Below are positions 46,500-54,618 of a stretch of DNA of 64,000 nucleotides, piece after piece (position 1 is the first letter of the stretch; every line of letters starts with the position of its first letter). Position numbers and translations under genes: made by a program. Under the pieces are notes generated by a model. The model searched no databases. It was given only the letters and a program-made list of their open reading frames with translations, and was not told the DNA's origin. This DNA is from Candidatus Nitrotoga sp. CP45. Its GTDB lineage: Bacteria > Pseudomonadota > Gammaproteobacteria > Burkholderiales > Gallionellaceae. The stretch spans positions 1 through 64,000 of the forward strand of contig QFXJ01000011.1 of assembly GCA_003402375.1 (NCBI GenBank). Direction: 5' to 3'.

Positions 46500-46720
46500 A
46501 CTTGACTCAAGAAACGGCCCTATTGGGGCAATCATTTCTGGGCGAAGGGCTACTGTGTTGACACGGTGGGACTGAACGGAGAGATGATACAAAAGTACGT
46601 ACGGTTTCAAGAGAAGGAAGAGCAGCATCAGGAGCAATTGCAACTGGAACCTGGCAGAGCGCCTTCTCGGAAGGCGCGCTAGGTGTGCCCCCCTCTGGGG
46701 GGCACTGGGCAATACCACGT
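46500..46720 (+). pseudogene. IS200-type tnpA 3' remnant
   Basis: The frame at about 46531-46683 reads FWAKGYCVDTVGL, then MIQKYVRFQEKEEQH and ends with a basic tail and TAG. This is the C-terminal end of IS200/IS605 TnpA (FWARGYFVSTVG). The upstream four fifths are absent. A GC hairpin (gcccccctctggggggc at about 46686-46702) follows as the element's right end. It abuts the REP at 46496. Confidence 0.8.
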
Positions 46721-46829
46721 TCTACGAACGTGTATGTTTACTTTTGCTATGTGATTAAAGATGCCAAATGTGCGTAGCTGAGTTATACAGTTTATTAGCT
46801 ATTTATTGGAATCCGCACACACGGCATTA

Positions 46830-47309
46830 TTAATCAGCGCGTGACACGCGATCATTGTCCACACGCACCCGATCACCCGTTTTTATATCACTAACGCTAC
46901 TTTGAGTGACTGTGTGAGTAGTACCGTTACTTAATCGAACACGGACACGATACTTCTCTTGACTGCCGGCTTGTGATCGTTTTTCAATTTCACGACCAGC
47001 CATCGCACCTCCGACCACACCAGCAACTGTGGCTGCTGTCTGACCTTTTCCGCTACCAACTTGATGCCCCAACAGACCACCCACCACTCCGCCAATTACG
47101 GCCCCAGTAATATTTTTACCATCATCGGAAACTTGAATGGTCTCTATATCTTCAACCACGCCATAGCCAATAAAACTGGAAGATGATGATGAGGTGGATG
47201 GCCCTGGAGATGTATTGGTCGGCGCGGCAGGATTGCTACTGTTGGCACAGCCTCCCAATAACGTCGCAACTGCCATAGCACTTATTAAAATAATTTGTAT
47301 TGATTTCAT
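46830..47309 (-). CDS. Glycine-zipper 2TM lipoprotein
   Basis: 159 residues. A lipoprotein signal with lipobox LLGG-Cys21, then a Ser/Pro/Thr-rich linker. A glycine-zipper helical hairpin follows (ITGAVIGGVVGGLLGHQVG and GQTAATVAGVVGGAMAGR), then a beta-rich C-terminus (KYRVRVRLSNGTTHTVTQ). It resembles SlyB/Pcp-type outer-membrane lipoproteins, which support envelope integrity. First of ten small minus-strand genes with envelope and stress character. Confidence 0.88.
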   Translation of the reverse strand: MKSIQIILISAMAVATLLGGCANSSNPAAPTNTSPGPSTSSSSSSFIGYGVVEDIETIQVSDDGKNITGAVIGGVVGGLLGHQVGSGKGQTAATVAGVVGGAMAGREIEKRSQAGSQEKYRVRVRLSNGTTHTVTQSSVSDIKTGDRVRVDNDRVSRAD

Positions 47310-47445
47310 TTAGCGCCCCTAAGTAAGCCAGCCTAACCGCATTTTAAAAATTGAATTATAAAATTTCAGCAAAAACCAAATCATTCACTAAATCACAGTA
47401 AAATAGAGAGCGCGTCCGACATATATCTACGACAAATTCACGCTA

Positions 47446-47643
47446 TTATTTTTTTTCGCCGTTAGCCGCGTCTTGAATTTTATCTCCTGTCTTTTCAATT
47501 TGCTCTCCGGTTTTTTGGACTGCCTTGTCAACCTCCTTACCAGCACTCTCTGCAGGACCTTCATGTTTCTGGCAACCCAGTAGTGCCAACATTAAGGTAC
47601 TTACTACTAACGCCGCAGTAGTGCGTTTTTTAAATTTCATCAT
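47446..47643 (-). CDS. Small lipoprotein, 65 aa
   Basis: A lipoprotein signal peptide ends LALLG-Cys24. The mature part is only 42 residues: two amphipathic helix repeats (AGKEVDKAVQKTGEQIEKTG, then DKIQDAANG), an 11-residue periodic pattern seen in desiccation/LEA-like and entericidin-like peptides. It is probably anchored in the outer or inner membrane and is part of the envelope-stress cluster. Function otherwise unknown. Confidence 0.78.
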   Translation of the reverse strand: MMKFKKRTTAALVVSTLMLALLGCQKHEGPAESAGKEVDKAVQKTGEQIEKTGDKIQDAANGEKK

Positions 47644-47736
47644 TTATATAAACTCCCTGAATAAATTGTATATCTGGTAAACGATGTATCTTCGCATTCA
47701 GTTAGTGATCAATGCATCGAATCGGTAATGTATGTT

Positions 47737-47952
47737 CTACTTACTGATTTTGTGACCGACAACTCCCCCAACTGCGGCACCGCCAACCGTTCCAACTGCG
47801 CTGCCTCCTGTAAGTACCGCACCGCCAACTGCACCTACCCCGGCACCGATAGCTGTATTTTTATCCTGTGTTGACATGCCGGAACATCCACCTAAACCAA
47901 GAAACATAGCTACGATTAATGTGTTTACCGAAACTGTATGTTTCGTTTTCAT
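47737..47952 (-). CDS. OsmB-like glycine-zipper lipoprotein
   Basis: 71 residues. A lipobox (LGLGG-Cys23) is followed by STQDKNTAIGAGVGAVGGAV and another glycine-rich helix (VGTVGGAAVGGVVGHKI). The size and layout match OsmB, an osmotically induced lipoprotein. Its location beside CsbD and BON genes fits an osmotic or envelope stress role. Confidence 0.82.
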   Translation of the reverse strand: MKTKHTVSVNTLIVAMFLGLGGCSGMSTQDKNTAIGAGVGAVGGAVLTGGSAVGTVGGAAVGGVVGHKISK

Positions 47953-48007
47953 GTTAGTCCCTTTTTAGTTATATAAAATCAATCGTGGCCACCAACATTC
48001 AACATAC

Positions 48008-48430
48008 CTATTTTCCGTTCGAAGTCTTCATCTGCGTCTTCGCATCAGCTTTTGCAGCAATCATTGCAGCTTTAGCTTCTGCATGGCAAACCTCATTTGG
48101 TTTACCCGTTAAATCATCGCATTTTTCCTTGGCTATGTTGTAATCCGCTTTTGCCTTAGCGACGTGAGCCTTGTATTGGGATTTCTTGGATGGTTTATAT
48201 TTGGCATCTAGTTCGGCCTCTGCAACTTCCTCCTTACCCTTGGCTTCAGCTTTGCATATATCTTTAGCATTATCGACTAGTGATTGGCATTTGGCTTTGT
48301 CTGATTTATATTCCAGCTCAATACGTTCCTTTTCAGATTTATATGCCTCTTTTGTCATGGATTCTTCTGCCATCGCGCTGAAGCTGATGGCGATGCCAAT
48401 TGTTATCATGCTGATATTGAATTTGTTCAT
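48008..48430 (-). CDS. Periplasmic protein with paired-cysteine repeats
   Basis: 140 residues with a signal peptide (residues 1-21, ending SAMA). The mature protein is helical and highly charged. Two repeated units carry Cys-x10-Cys (AKCQSLVDNAKDICKAEA and EKCDDLTGKPNEVCHAEA), probably two disulfide-closed helical hairpins. Similar exported proteins are common in betaproteobacteria but have no known function. It lies between the OsmB-like gene and csbD. Confidence 0.72.
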   Translation of the reverse strand: MNKFNISMITIGIAISFSAMAEESMTKEAYKSEKERIELEYKSDKAKCQSLVDNAKDICKAEAKGKEEVAEAELDAKYKPSKKSQYKAHVAKAKADYNIAKEKCDDLTGKPNEVCHAEAKAAMIAAKADAKTQMKTSNGK

Positions 48431-48504
48431 GGGATTTCCTTTAGTTTATTGAATGAAAGTTGAAATACATTTGCCTTTGAGGCGTAGCTCAAATCGCGGA
48501 CGGT

Positions 48505-48705
48505 TTATTTCTGACTTTTTTCCCATTCTGAAATTTCCTCTTCCGCTTTTTCTTTAGTGACGCCATAAGCTTCTTGGATCTTGCCTGCTAGTTGATCACG
48601 TTTGCCCGCTATTACGTCAAGATGATCATCGGTAAGTTTCCCCCATTGCTCCTTAACATTGCCCTTTAATTGTTTCCAGTTACCTTCAACTTTATCCCAG
48701 TTCAT
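48505..48705 (-). CDS. CsbD-family stress protein
   Basis: 66 residues, the full CsbD domain: MNWDKVEGNWKQLKGNVKEQ, then WGKLTDDHLDVIAGKRDQL and KTKEEAEKE-like end (VTKEKAEEEISEWEKSQ). This is a cytoplasmic, hydrophilic helical-bundle protein induced by general stress in many bacteria; the molecular action is unknown. It has a good ribosome site (aaggag). Confidence 0.93.
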   Translation of the reverse strand: MNWDKVEGNWKQLKGNVKEQWGKLTDDHLDVIAGKRDQLAGKIQEAYGVTKEKAEEEISEWEKSQK

Positions 48706-48740
48706 CTTTATTCTCCTTTTTAAGATTAATTAATATAACT

Positions 48741-49316
48741 TTATTGTTTGATGCGTAACTCGTTAATAACATTATGCACACCCTCAGTTCTGCGTGCGAC
48801 ATCCATTGCATGGTCAATTTGAGTTTGATTGTTAACAAAACCGCTGAGCTGAACTTCGCCATTATTTGTTACCACTGCAATGTCGAGGCTCTTAATGTCG
48901 GGATCAGCAAGTAACGACGACTTAACTTTTGAGGTGACTATGCTGTCATCAACTTTGACGCCCATGGTCGTTGCAGGATTACTTTTTAAGCTCACTTTAT
49001 TGTCCACATTCTTAACACCTTCTACTGAACGCGTGATCATAATTGCATGATCAATTTGAGCTTGATTATCCACAAAGCCACTTAACAGAACATCTCCCTT
49101 ATGCGTCTCAACTTTTAAATCAAACCCCTTAATGTCCTGATCAGCCAACAACTTGGATTTCACTTTGGTGGTAATAATACTGTCGTCAATCTCTGTTCCC
49201 ACTGTAGTGCCTGTGGCGGGCATACTTGCATTTTCTTGAGTTTTGTTGCAACCGGTGAATGACAAAACGCCTGTAACTGACACTGCCAGAACAAGCAACT
49301 TATAGTAAATATTCAT
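48741..49316 (-). CDS. Lipoprotein with two BON domains
   Basis: 191 residues. The lipoprotein signal ends SFTG-Cys23. Two tandem BON domains follow at about 42-110 and 120-190. Each has DDSIxTxKVKSxLLAD, the conserved Gly in the GxVxLSGFVxNQxQ turn and the closing VxGVxNVxNxL block. BON domains bind phospholipid, as in OsmY. A periplasmic or membrane-attached role in osmotic shock protection is likely. The two domains are closely similar, suggesting internal duplication; a one-domain relative lies at 50207. Confidence 0.92.
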   Translation of the reverse strand: MNIYYKLLVLAVSVTGVLSFTGCNKTQENASMPATGTTVGTEIDDSIITTKVKSKLLADQDIKGFDLKVETHKGDVLLSGFVDNQAQIDHAIMITRSVEGVKNVDNKVSLKSNPATTMGVKVDDSIVTSKVKSSLLADPDIKSLDIAVVTNNGEVQLSGFVNNQTQIDHAMDVARRTEGVHNVINELRIKQ

Positions 49317-49574
49317 GATTCTTCTCCAATAAAATTTAACTTGAAACAGAATTTAAATTGATGGATGCCCAATTAACTTATGTTAATAAATTCTCATCGA
49401 CTCTTAAAACATTAGAATAATTTCCATCTTTTTTAAAACTGTTTAAAGCGCGACGAGGCAGTAATAAAATACATTAGGGTTTAAACATCAAATACTTTGA
49501 GAGGTGCTCGACTTTCCCCACAAAATTTGTGTCGTTATAAACACCGGGCTATCCACCGTAAGAATTGTTGTAGA

Positions 49575-49889
49575 TCAATGACGGTTTAGCAGCAGCCCAA
49601 TCACGACACCAATACCAGCAGATATACCGATAACACGCCAAGGGTTTTCATGAACATAATTGTCAGTGGCTCGAGCTGCTGTCTTGGTAGTTTCAATTGC
49701 ATTTTCTTCGATTTGGCGTAGCCTCTCTTTTGCTGCCTTCAAATTTGATTCCATCTTAGCGCGTAAAGCATTAGCTTTATCACCACCTTCATCGACCACA
49801 GACTTCAACAATTGCTCGCCTTCGTTTACAACGGCATTAAAATCTTTGAGAAAATCATTTTTTATTGTTTGGCTTGAAAATTGGGTCAT
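49575..49889 (-). CDS. DUF883 (ElaB/YqjD-type) membrane-anchored protein
   Basis: 104 residues from the ATG at 49889 (MTQFSSQTIKND; ggag six bases upstream). A long charged coiled-coil helix (KDFNAVVNEGEQLLKSVV and ESNLKAAKERLRQIEENA) leads to ENPWRVIGISAGIGVVIG, the C-terminal membrane anchor with the typical NPW motif. ElaB/YqjD proteins bind ribosomes at the membrane in stationary phase or protect against oxidative stress. Four codons of upstream frame are probably not translated. Confidence 0.92.
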   Translation of the reverse strand: MTQFSSQTIKNDFLKDFNAVVNEGEQLLKSVVDEGGDKANALRAKMESNLKAAKERLRQIEENAIETTKTAARATDNYVHENPWRVIGISAGIGVVIGLLLNRH

Positions 49890-49976
49890 GACATACTCCA
49901 TTAATAATTAGAAACTAGATGCTTAAATCCATTGCTCCAGCTGAATTCAGCAAAATACCTCGCGGTATAAACAAAA

Positions 49977-50141
49977 TTACTTGCGGCGCATCAGGCCCAT
50001 GATTAGCGAGATGACAAACAAGATAAGGAAAATAAAGAAAAGGATTTTGGCGATCTCGGCAGCGCCAGCCGCAATACCTGTAAAGCCCAGTAGCGCAGCA
50101 ACGAGCGCGATGACTAAAAATATAACGGTATAATTCAGCAT
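49977..50141 (-). CDS. DUF1328/UPF0391 small membrane protein
   Basis: 54 residues: [20 protein letters not shown], then a Gly/Ala turn ([13 protein letters not shown]) and a second hydrophobic helix ending MGLMRRK. The YtjA-like family is always this short, with two membrane helices. A ribosome site aaagga precedes the ATG. It belongs with the neighbouring DUF883 and BON genes, which often accompany it. Confidence 0.92.
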   Translation of the reverse strand: MLNYTVIFLVIALVAALLGFTGIAAGAAEIAKILFFIFLILFVISLIMGLMRRK

Positions 50142-50206
50142 ATTTTTTCCTTTCATTTACGGTCGGTCAATCGGACACGGTTATGCCTAAAGACCGACCT
50201 CCATCA

Positions 50207-50518
50207 TTACTTGAGCCGCATATCATTCTTGACCGATTTCACGCCCGCAACGCTACGTGCAACTTCGGCCGCCTTATTGATATCAGGCAGAGAGTTGACA
50301 AAGCCGCTTAGTTGCACTACACCCTTGAAGGTTTCGACGTTGATTTCGGCGGACTTCAGGGAAGGCTCATTGAAAATTGCTGCCTTGACCTTCGTGGTTA
50401 GAACGGTGTCGTCAATATACTCTCCTGTCCCTGTCTCTTTTTGCGTAGATGCGCAACCCACTAAAAAAGAAAATAAGGCAATCAGGAAAAAAGTGGAAAA
50501 ACGTTTAAATTGTGTCAT
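50207..50518 (-). CDS. Lipoprotein with one BON domain
   Basis: 103 residues. Lipobox FLVG-Cys22. One BON domain at about 35-103 (YIDDTVLTTKVKAAIFNEP, VVQLSGFVNS, VAGVKSVKNDMRLK). It is a paralogue of the two-domain protein at 48741. The likely location is the periplasmic face of a membrane, with a phospholipid-binding role. Confidence 0.92.
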   Translation of the reverse strand: MTQFKRFSTFFLIALFSFLVGCASTQKETGTGEYIDDTVLTTKVKAAIFNEPSLKSAEINVETFKGVVQLSGFVNSLPDINKAAEVARSVAGVKSVKNDMRLK

Positions 50519-50681
50519 GGTAATACCTCCAGATAAATGATGAAGCTAAATTGCCTCTCGATGCTTGAACTAGAATAGAATCAAGAGGCTCGAGTTCGCA
50601 ACCTTCGTTGCGTTGTAAAACTGAAATTCAAATTTCGCTGTCCGTTGAGTGATCGCCGTAAGACGAAATCAGAGCAACGCG

Positions 50682-50840
50682 CTATATCTTGCCCATCAGC
50701 AACAGGATGATCAGGATCACCAACACTAATCCAAGACCACCGCTGGGTCCATAACCCCAATTGCGGCTGTGAGGCCAGCTTGGGATTGCGCCAATCAGCA
50801 GCAAGACCAAAATGATCAGCAGAATTGTTCCTAATGACAT
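50682..50840 (-). CDS. DUF3309 small hydrophobic protein
   Basis: 52 residues: MSLGTILLIILVLLLIGAIP, then SWPHSRNWGYGPSGGLG and a second helix VLVILIILLLMGKI. This matches the DUF3309 family (two hydrophobic helices around an H-S-x-x-W-G-Y-x-P loop). The ribosome site aggag lies seven bases before the ATG. It is the most upstream gene of the minus-strand stress cluster. Confidence 0.92.
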   Translation of the reverse strand: MSLGTILLIILVLLLIGAIPSWPHSRNWGYGPSGGLGLVLVILIILLLMGKI

Positions 50841-51395
50841 TTCATATCTCCTAATAATAAATCGTGGCAGCGTAACGCCTGAGGAAGGTATCGCAGCACG
50901 ACAATGGCGCTTTCATCGGCACGTTGAAATAGTGAGAAATCTTGTTTCAACAGTTGCTTCTTCGAGACGCTCCTGTGTAAGGCTAAGTAACAACTACCAT
51001 TAACTTCGGCAGTCATCGCAATGCCTATGGTTAGTAGTATTACGCTAATGATGACGGTCGTCTGTGCGTCATCGCACATAGAGCCAAATTTATGCTCGTC
51101 GTTGGCAAGAGCGCTTCTTCTGGCAGAATTACTTGATCTATTATTCTGTAAGTATTTTGGGTTTTTTAGTCTGAGGCCAAGTTATTCATGCCGATCTTGA
51201 CTGTCGCACATGCCATATCAATGGTGCGTATAAAAGTAGTCGCTTATGTGCCATATCGCACAGACCCTATCCAAGATGCTTGGTTATTCTTGGCCTGAGG
51301 GTTTGCCAAATAATGTGGTCTTGGTAAAACTTTAAGAGTGGCATGACATCATGTCCGTTAAAGAATGTTTCACAAATTTATAAATGGAGTTACAC
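50841..51395. other. Divergent intergenic region
   Basis: It separates the stress cluster (minus) from the EF-hand gene (plus), so it should contain promoters for both. Short frames here lack ribosome sites. ccatat/cgca-type repeats near 51208-51250 (gccatatcaatggtgcgtat, gccatatcgcaca) form a loose direct repeat. No RNA gene is recognised. Confidence 0.4.
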
Positions 51396-51779
51396 ATGAA
51401 AAAAACTTTTAGTTATCTCGCTATGACGTCCTGTTTTTTATTGGGCACCACTTTAGCCCACGCTGATACTGATTCATCTCATGGAAGAATGCATGGCAAA
51501 ATGCAGGAAAAAATGTTCAAAGCCATGGACGAAAATTCAGATGGAATGGTCACTACGGACGAATTTAATGCTTTCCATGCAAAGAGATTTAAGGAGCTGG
51601 ATGTCAATGGAAACGGCCAAATTACCCCGGATGAAATGAAGGCCGGACACAAGAAGAAGATGGATGGTAGTGGGCACAAGAAGATGGGCAATGCTTGGCA
51701 CAAAAAGACGGATGATGCCGATGGCAAGAAAACAGATGATAGTGAAATGAATTCCGATAGTAGTAAGACGCATCCCTAA
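51396..51779 (+). CDS. Exported EF-hand calcium-binding protein
   Basis: 127 residues. The start at 51396 (MKKTFSYLAMTSC) has ggag six bases upstream. The signal peptide ends AHA near residue 23. Two EF-hand loops follow: DENSDGMVTTDEF at about 47-59 and DVNGNGQITPDEM at about 69-81, both with acidic ligands at positions 1, 3, 5 and 12. The C-terminal third is a Lys/Asp/His-rich tail (HKKMGNAWHKKTDDADG), perhaps metal binding. A terminator follows at 51785. Confidence 0.9.
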   Translation: MKKTFSYLAMTSCFLLGTTLAHADTDSSHGRMHGKMQEKMFKAMDENSDGMVTTDEFNAFHAKRFKELDVNGNGQITPDEMKAGHKKKMDGSGHKKMGNAWHKKTDDADGKKTDDSEMNSDSSKTHP

Positions 51780-51784
51780 AGCGA

Positions 51785-51822
51785 CACCGGCAACCCTAAG
51801 AACGAAACTAGGGTTGCCGGTG
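51785..51822 (+). terminator. Hairpin terminator after the EF-hand gene
   Basis: Positions 51785-51798 pair with 51809-51822 (14 bp, GC-rich) around a ten-base loop, five bases past the stop codon. The following ggtttcag is only weakly T-rich, but position and stem strength support a terminator. Confidence 0.75.
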
Positions 51823-52386
51823 GTTTCAGTGATTCATGCTGTTGGTCTCCCCAGAATTTCGGTGCTAATAGATCAGGCAAGAAAATGGATGATAAAGACT
51901 AATAATTGAAGCCTCTTGCAAACTCTGTTATTCAACTTAAATTATGGTTCGAATTAAGATTTAAAAAATAGTATTACTTGATCGTTTGTGTGAATAGATG
52001 CCGTCATGTTGTAAAGGCGCGATTGGAAGCTGTCGCGTTCACTGTAAAGCATAAAAAATTGACTGAAACAGGTTGCGTCAATTGCAATCAGGTACAGTCA
52101 ATTGACGAAATATTTTCACATAACATGTGTCATCAAGGTCAAAAAAGTTAATGTGTCTCCCGCTGCGTGAGCACGTGGGTAACGCATGTGTTCATTCATA
52201 GCCTGTGATGTTGGGCTTCATTTCATTCAGCACTACCCCCGGGCTATTTCTTGCCAACGCCTTTCGGCCTGTGGGCGAATATCATATTCAGTCCGAACGG
52301 GTTATTTGTAATTGTTTTAACGGAACGATCTACTAATAGTTTCATCCATCTCGTGCGTCATGCAAAGAAGCGCTGAATTCATTTGT
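51823..52386. other. Spacer with a RAYT 5'-end remnant
   Basis: No full gene. At 52157-52237 the sequence matches 53545-53624, which is the start and upstream part of the RAYT at 53587. Read on the minus strand it encodes MNTCVTHVLTQRE and then stops. The rest is AT-rich and featureless. Confidence 0.55.
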
Positions 52387-52881
52387 TCATGACTTGCCGA
52401 TATTTAATCTCAGCATCAGCGTCATCGGATGCAACTGCGACGACTGAAAACCGTAGTGTTCGTAGAACGCCTTGGCGCGGTCGTGAAGTGCATGCACCAG
52501 CAGAGCTCGGACACGGGCGTTCTGAGAAACCATTACAGCCCGGTTGACGGCGTCTTGCAGTAGGGATGCGCCAAGCTTAATACCCTGGGCGTGGTGGTCA
52601 ACCGCGAGCCGGGCCAGAACCATCACCGGAACGGGATCGGGCATGTTCCGACGCACAGAGCTGGTTGCCATCTGGTGCGAGACAGCCCCCGCAGCCATGG
52701 CATAGTAGCCGTAAACACGACTATCCTGATCCGCCACTACAAACGTGCGGCTGGCTCCACTCACTTGGTTGACCATTGCGCGGCGCTTGAGCCACTCGTC
52801 GAGAACGCCCTCGCCGCACTCAAATCGATCCAGAATATGGGTGATCGAGAGTGGCTGAGGTGCGTTGAGTTGCAAACTCAT
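52387..52881 (-). CDS. GNAT acetyltransferase toxin (TacT-like)
   Basis: 164 residues from ATG 52881, which overlaps the antitoxin stop by four bases. GNAT fold: FECGEGVLDEWLKRRA at the start (typical of this toxin class), SRTFVVADQDSRVYGYYAMA, acetyl-CoA loop region LARLAVDHHAQGIKLGASLL, and the conserved Tyr in RAKAFYEHYGFQ. Family members block translation by acetylating aminoacyl-tRNA. It is intact and is the living sister of the dead gene at 2893. Confidence 0.92.
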   Translation of the reverse strand: MSLQLNAPQPLSITHILDRFECGEGVLDEWLKRRAMVNQVSGASRTFVVADQDSRVYGYYAMAAGAVSHQMATSSVRRNMPDPVPVMVLARLAVDHHAQGIKLGASLLQDAVNRAVMVSQNARVRALLVHALHDRAKAFYEHYGFQSSQLHPMTLMLRLNIGKS

Positions 52882-53150
52882 GCCTTGACTGCGGCCCAAG
52901 GAGCCCTCACGGCCATGAGGCGCTCAAGCCCTGGATTGGGGCTGGGCGGGGCGTCGAGCATTGCCGTGAATTGCTGGAACTTGTCGGTATTCAGGTTGAA
53001 AAAAACCTGGTCAAGTATTACCGCCTGCGCGGCTGAGCAGGCAGCCTCGAGCATGAAATCCGAACGGTTCTTGCCTAGCAGAGTTGCAGCGTGGTCAATT
53101 AAATCTCGTTGCTCGGGCAATGCCCGTAGGTTGATGGCGGCGTCGCGCAT
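52878..53150 (-). CDS. DUF1778-type ribbon-helix-helix antitoxin (TacA-like)
   Basis: 90 residues. The N-terminal RHH DNA-binding part is INLRALPEQRDLIDHAATLL with GKNRSDFMLEAA. The C-terminal part (VFFNLNTDKFQQFTAML and PNPGLERLM) wraps the toxin. A gagga ribosome site lies seven bases before the ATG. It represses its own operon with the toxin as co-repressor in this family; a fitting operator lies 24 bases upstream. Confidence 0.92.
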   Translation of the reverse strand: MRDAAINLRALPEQRDLIDHAATLLGKNRSDFMLEAACSAAQAVILDQVFFNLNTDKFQQFTAMLDAPPSPNPGLERLMAVRAPWAAVKA

Positions 53151-53173
53151 GGAATTCTCCTCTTAATGCATAC

Positions 53174-53214
53174 ACAATAGATACACGAAGCATAGCTATC
53201 TGTGTATCTATTGT
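53174..53214 (-). promoter_or_regulatory. Operator palindrome of the toxin-antitoxin operon
   Basis: acaatagatacac (53174-53186) and gtgtatctattgt (53202-53214) are exact reverse complements, 13 bases each with a 15-base spacer, just upstream of the antitoxin ATG at 53150. RHH antitoxins bind such repeats cooperatively. The decayed copy near 2640 has lost it. Confidence 0.8.
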
Positions 53215-53219
53215 CAATA

Positions 53220-53587
53220 CGTTGATTGCCATCATCCCGAATTTGATGTTCCCAATACCGCCGCTGCCAGATGCCGCGCTCACGTTTGGCTTGGCGGCTG
53301 GCACGAATATGTCCGTTTTTTGCCAGCCTCTGCGAGAAACCGGCTTTGATGAGCGACCAGCACAGCGGATAGTCGACATCGTCCGGTGGTCGCCATATCG
53401 CATGTAGATGTTCGGGTAATACCACCATCGCCAGAATAGCCAACGGATGCGCGCCTTTCTCTGTTTTTATGATGGCATTCAAATCATCAATATGTCGCAC
53501 CAATACATCGGTGCGCCGTTTGGATGGATTTACAGTGAGAAAGTTTGCCTCCCGCTGCACCGGCACGTCGGGAACGCAGGTGGTCAT
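53220..53587 (-). pseudogene. RAYT transposase, second type, 3' truncated
   Basis: Minus-strand translation from 53587 gives VNPSKRRTDVLVRHIDDLNA, then VVLPEHLHAIWRPPDDVDYP with the HUH motif, and ERGIWQRRYWEHQIRDDGNQ. After this, where the tyrosine block should come, the sequence turns into the upstream region of the toxin-antitoxin operon. The open frame continues to 53099 but is then antisense to unrelated DNA. It differs clearly from the 41-46 kb RAYT family. Inactive. Confidence 0.85.
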
Positions 53588-53628
53588 CCGTAGCTCGTGA
53601 TGTTGGGCTTCATTTCATTCAGCACAAC

Positions 53629-54405
53629 CTACCGGACTTTTGTCTTTGATGGGTGCTTAGGTAAAACGGTGTTAGTGAAAGCTGGTTGAAAACCAGCAGA
53701 TTGAAGAGCGCAGTTAATACCTCGCTGCTTGCGGCGGGGGGCTTTATTTGAAACTAATACTTCGAGCACACGCACTAACCTACGAATGACCGGTTGTTCT
53801 GGCTGGAGCACTAATGCACGACCGGCAGCGATTGCTCTAATGTCTTCTTCGATCCAATGGTAGTGAGTACAGCCAAGTACGATCACGTCAGCTTTTTGCT
53901 CACAGACATCATTAACTTGTTTAGCAATAAATTCACGGTCGATGTCGCTGGCCTCGATCATTTTTGACCACTCGCTACAATCTGGTTCAATCACCGAAAT
54001 ATTATCAGCATACGTTTTCTTGAGCCATTCGTAGCGTTCGCTCGCCAGAGTGGCTGGCGTAGCACACATAGCAACGATTCCAGATTTCGTTTGTGCTGCT
54101 GCAACTTTGACCATAGGCTCCATGCCGATCAATGGCACAGTAAACGTATCTCGTAATTGCTTGATAAGTGTGGTCGTAACGGTATTGCAGGCAATAACAA
54201 CTACGTCACAACCTTGCTTTACTAAGTCTTCCAAAATTGGCACGATATACTTCAGAACTTCCTCCGGAGACTTACTGCCATAAGGAACGTGTTCGGGATC
54301 ATTCGCAAATACAACTTCAATATTGGGCAGTGCTTTCTCAATTGCCTTAGCAACAGATAGTCCACCAACTCCGGAATCGAAAACGCCAATTTTGTGTGTA
54401 GTCAT
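53629..54405 (-). CDS. murI: Glutamate racemase with atypical tail
   Basis: Makes D-glutamate for peptidoglycan. The catalytic pair is present: Cys73 in IACNTVTTT and Cys179 in LGCTHYHWIEED, with Asp10-Ser11 in FDSGVGGLSV. The racemase fold ends near residue 218 (RRLVRVLEVLV). The last 40 residues, starting [12 protein letters not shown], are encoded by a REP-like repeat (53724-53749) and following hairpin-forming DNA, so the original C-terminus has been replaced. The core looks functional. The ribosome site is weak. It is a single gene on the minus strand. Confidence 0.92.
   Translation of the reverse strand: MTTHKIGVFDSGVGGLSVAKAIEKALPNIEVVFANDPEHVPYGSKSPEEVLKYIVPILEDLVKQGCDVVVIACNTVTTTLIKQLRDTFTVPLIGMEPMVKVAAAQTKSGIVAMCATPATLASERYEWLKKTYADNISVIEPDCSEWSKMIEASDIDREFIAKQVNDVCEQKADVIVLGCTHYHWIEEDIRAIAAGRALVLQPEQPVIRRLVRVLEVLVSNKAPRRKQRGINCALQSAGFQPAFTNTVLPKHPSKTKVR
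53724..53749. repeat. REP-like repeat inside the murI 3' end
   Basis: gctgcttgcggcgggg followed by ggctttattt, nearly identical to 37775-37800. Just downstream, gctggttttcaaccagc at 53682-53698 forms another small hairpin. Both fall inside the murI reading frame. Confidence 0.65.
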
Positions 54406-54618
54406 GAAGCTAGTTTACATTTATTTCCTGTGTTATAAGTAATTTAGGGTCAGGTTCGATTTATTCACCCCATTGATTCCTTATTTTATTCCTTGGTTCA
54501 TAGAAGAATCTTGCGAGTAGATTGTGATAACGCGAGGAGCTTGGTCGTTCGCGTTTTCTTCTCAAAAAATCCAAGTTGGAGTTGAATTGTCGTTGTGTTT
54601 GGTCTTTATCAGCGAATA
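54406..54618. other. Intergenic spacer upstream of murI
   Basis: About 210 bases between glnE and murI. A short minus frame (54461-54661) overlaps the glnE 3' end and has no family resemblance. No terminator of glnE is evident. Confidence 0.4.

Noticed and set aside
51110-51140. Sigma-54-like promoter (tggcag ... ttgat)
   Set aside because: The GC element of the -12 box is missing and the spacing is not convincing.
52591-53166. 191-codon plus-strand open frame
   Set aside because: It lies antisense to the intact toxin-antitoxin genes; the same shadow appears opposite the dead copy at 2629-3189. No ribosome site or family resemblance.
53099-53219. C-terminal part of the RAYT open frame
   Set aside because: This stretch is the antisense of the TA upstream region; it is not RAYT sequence although the frame stays open.
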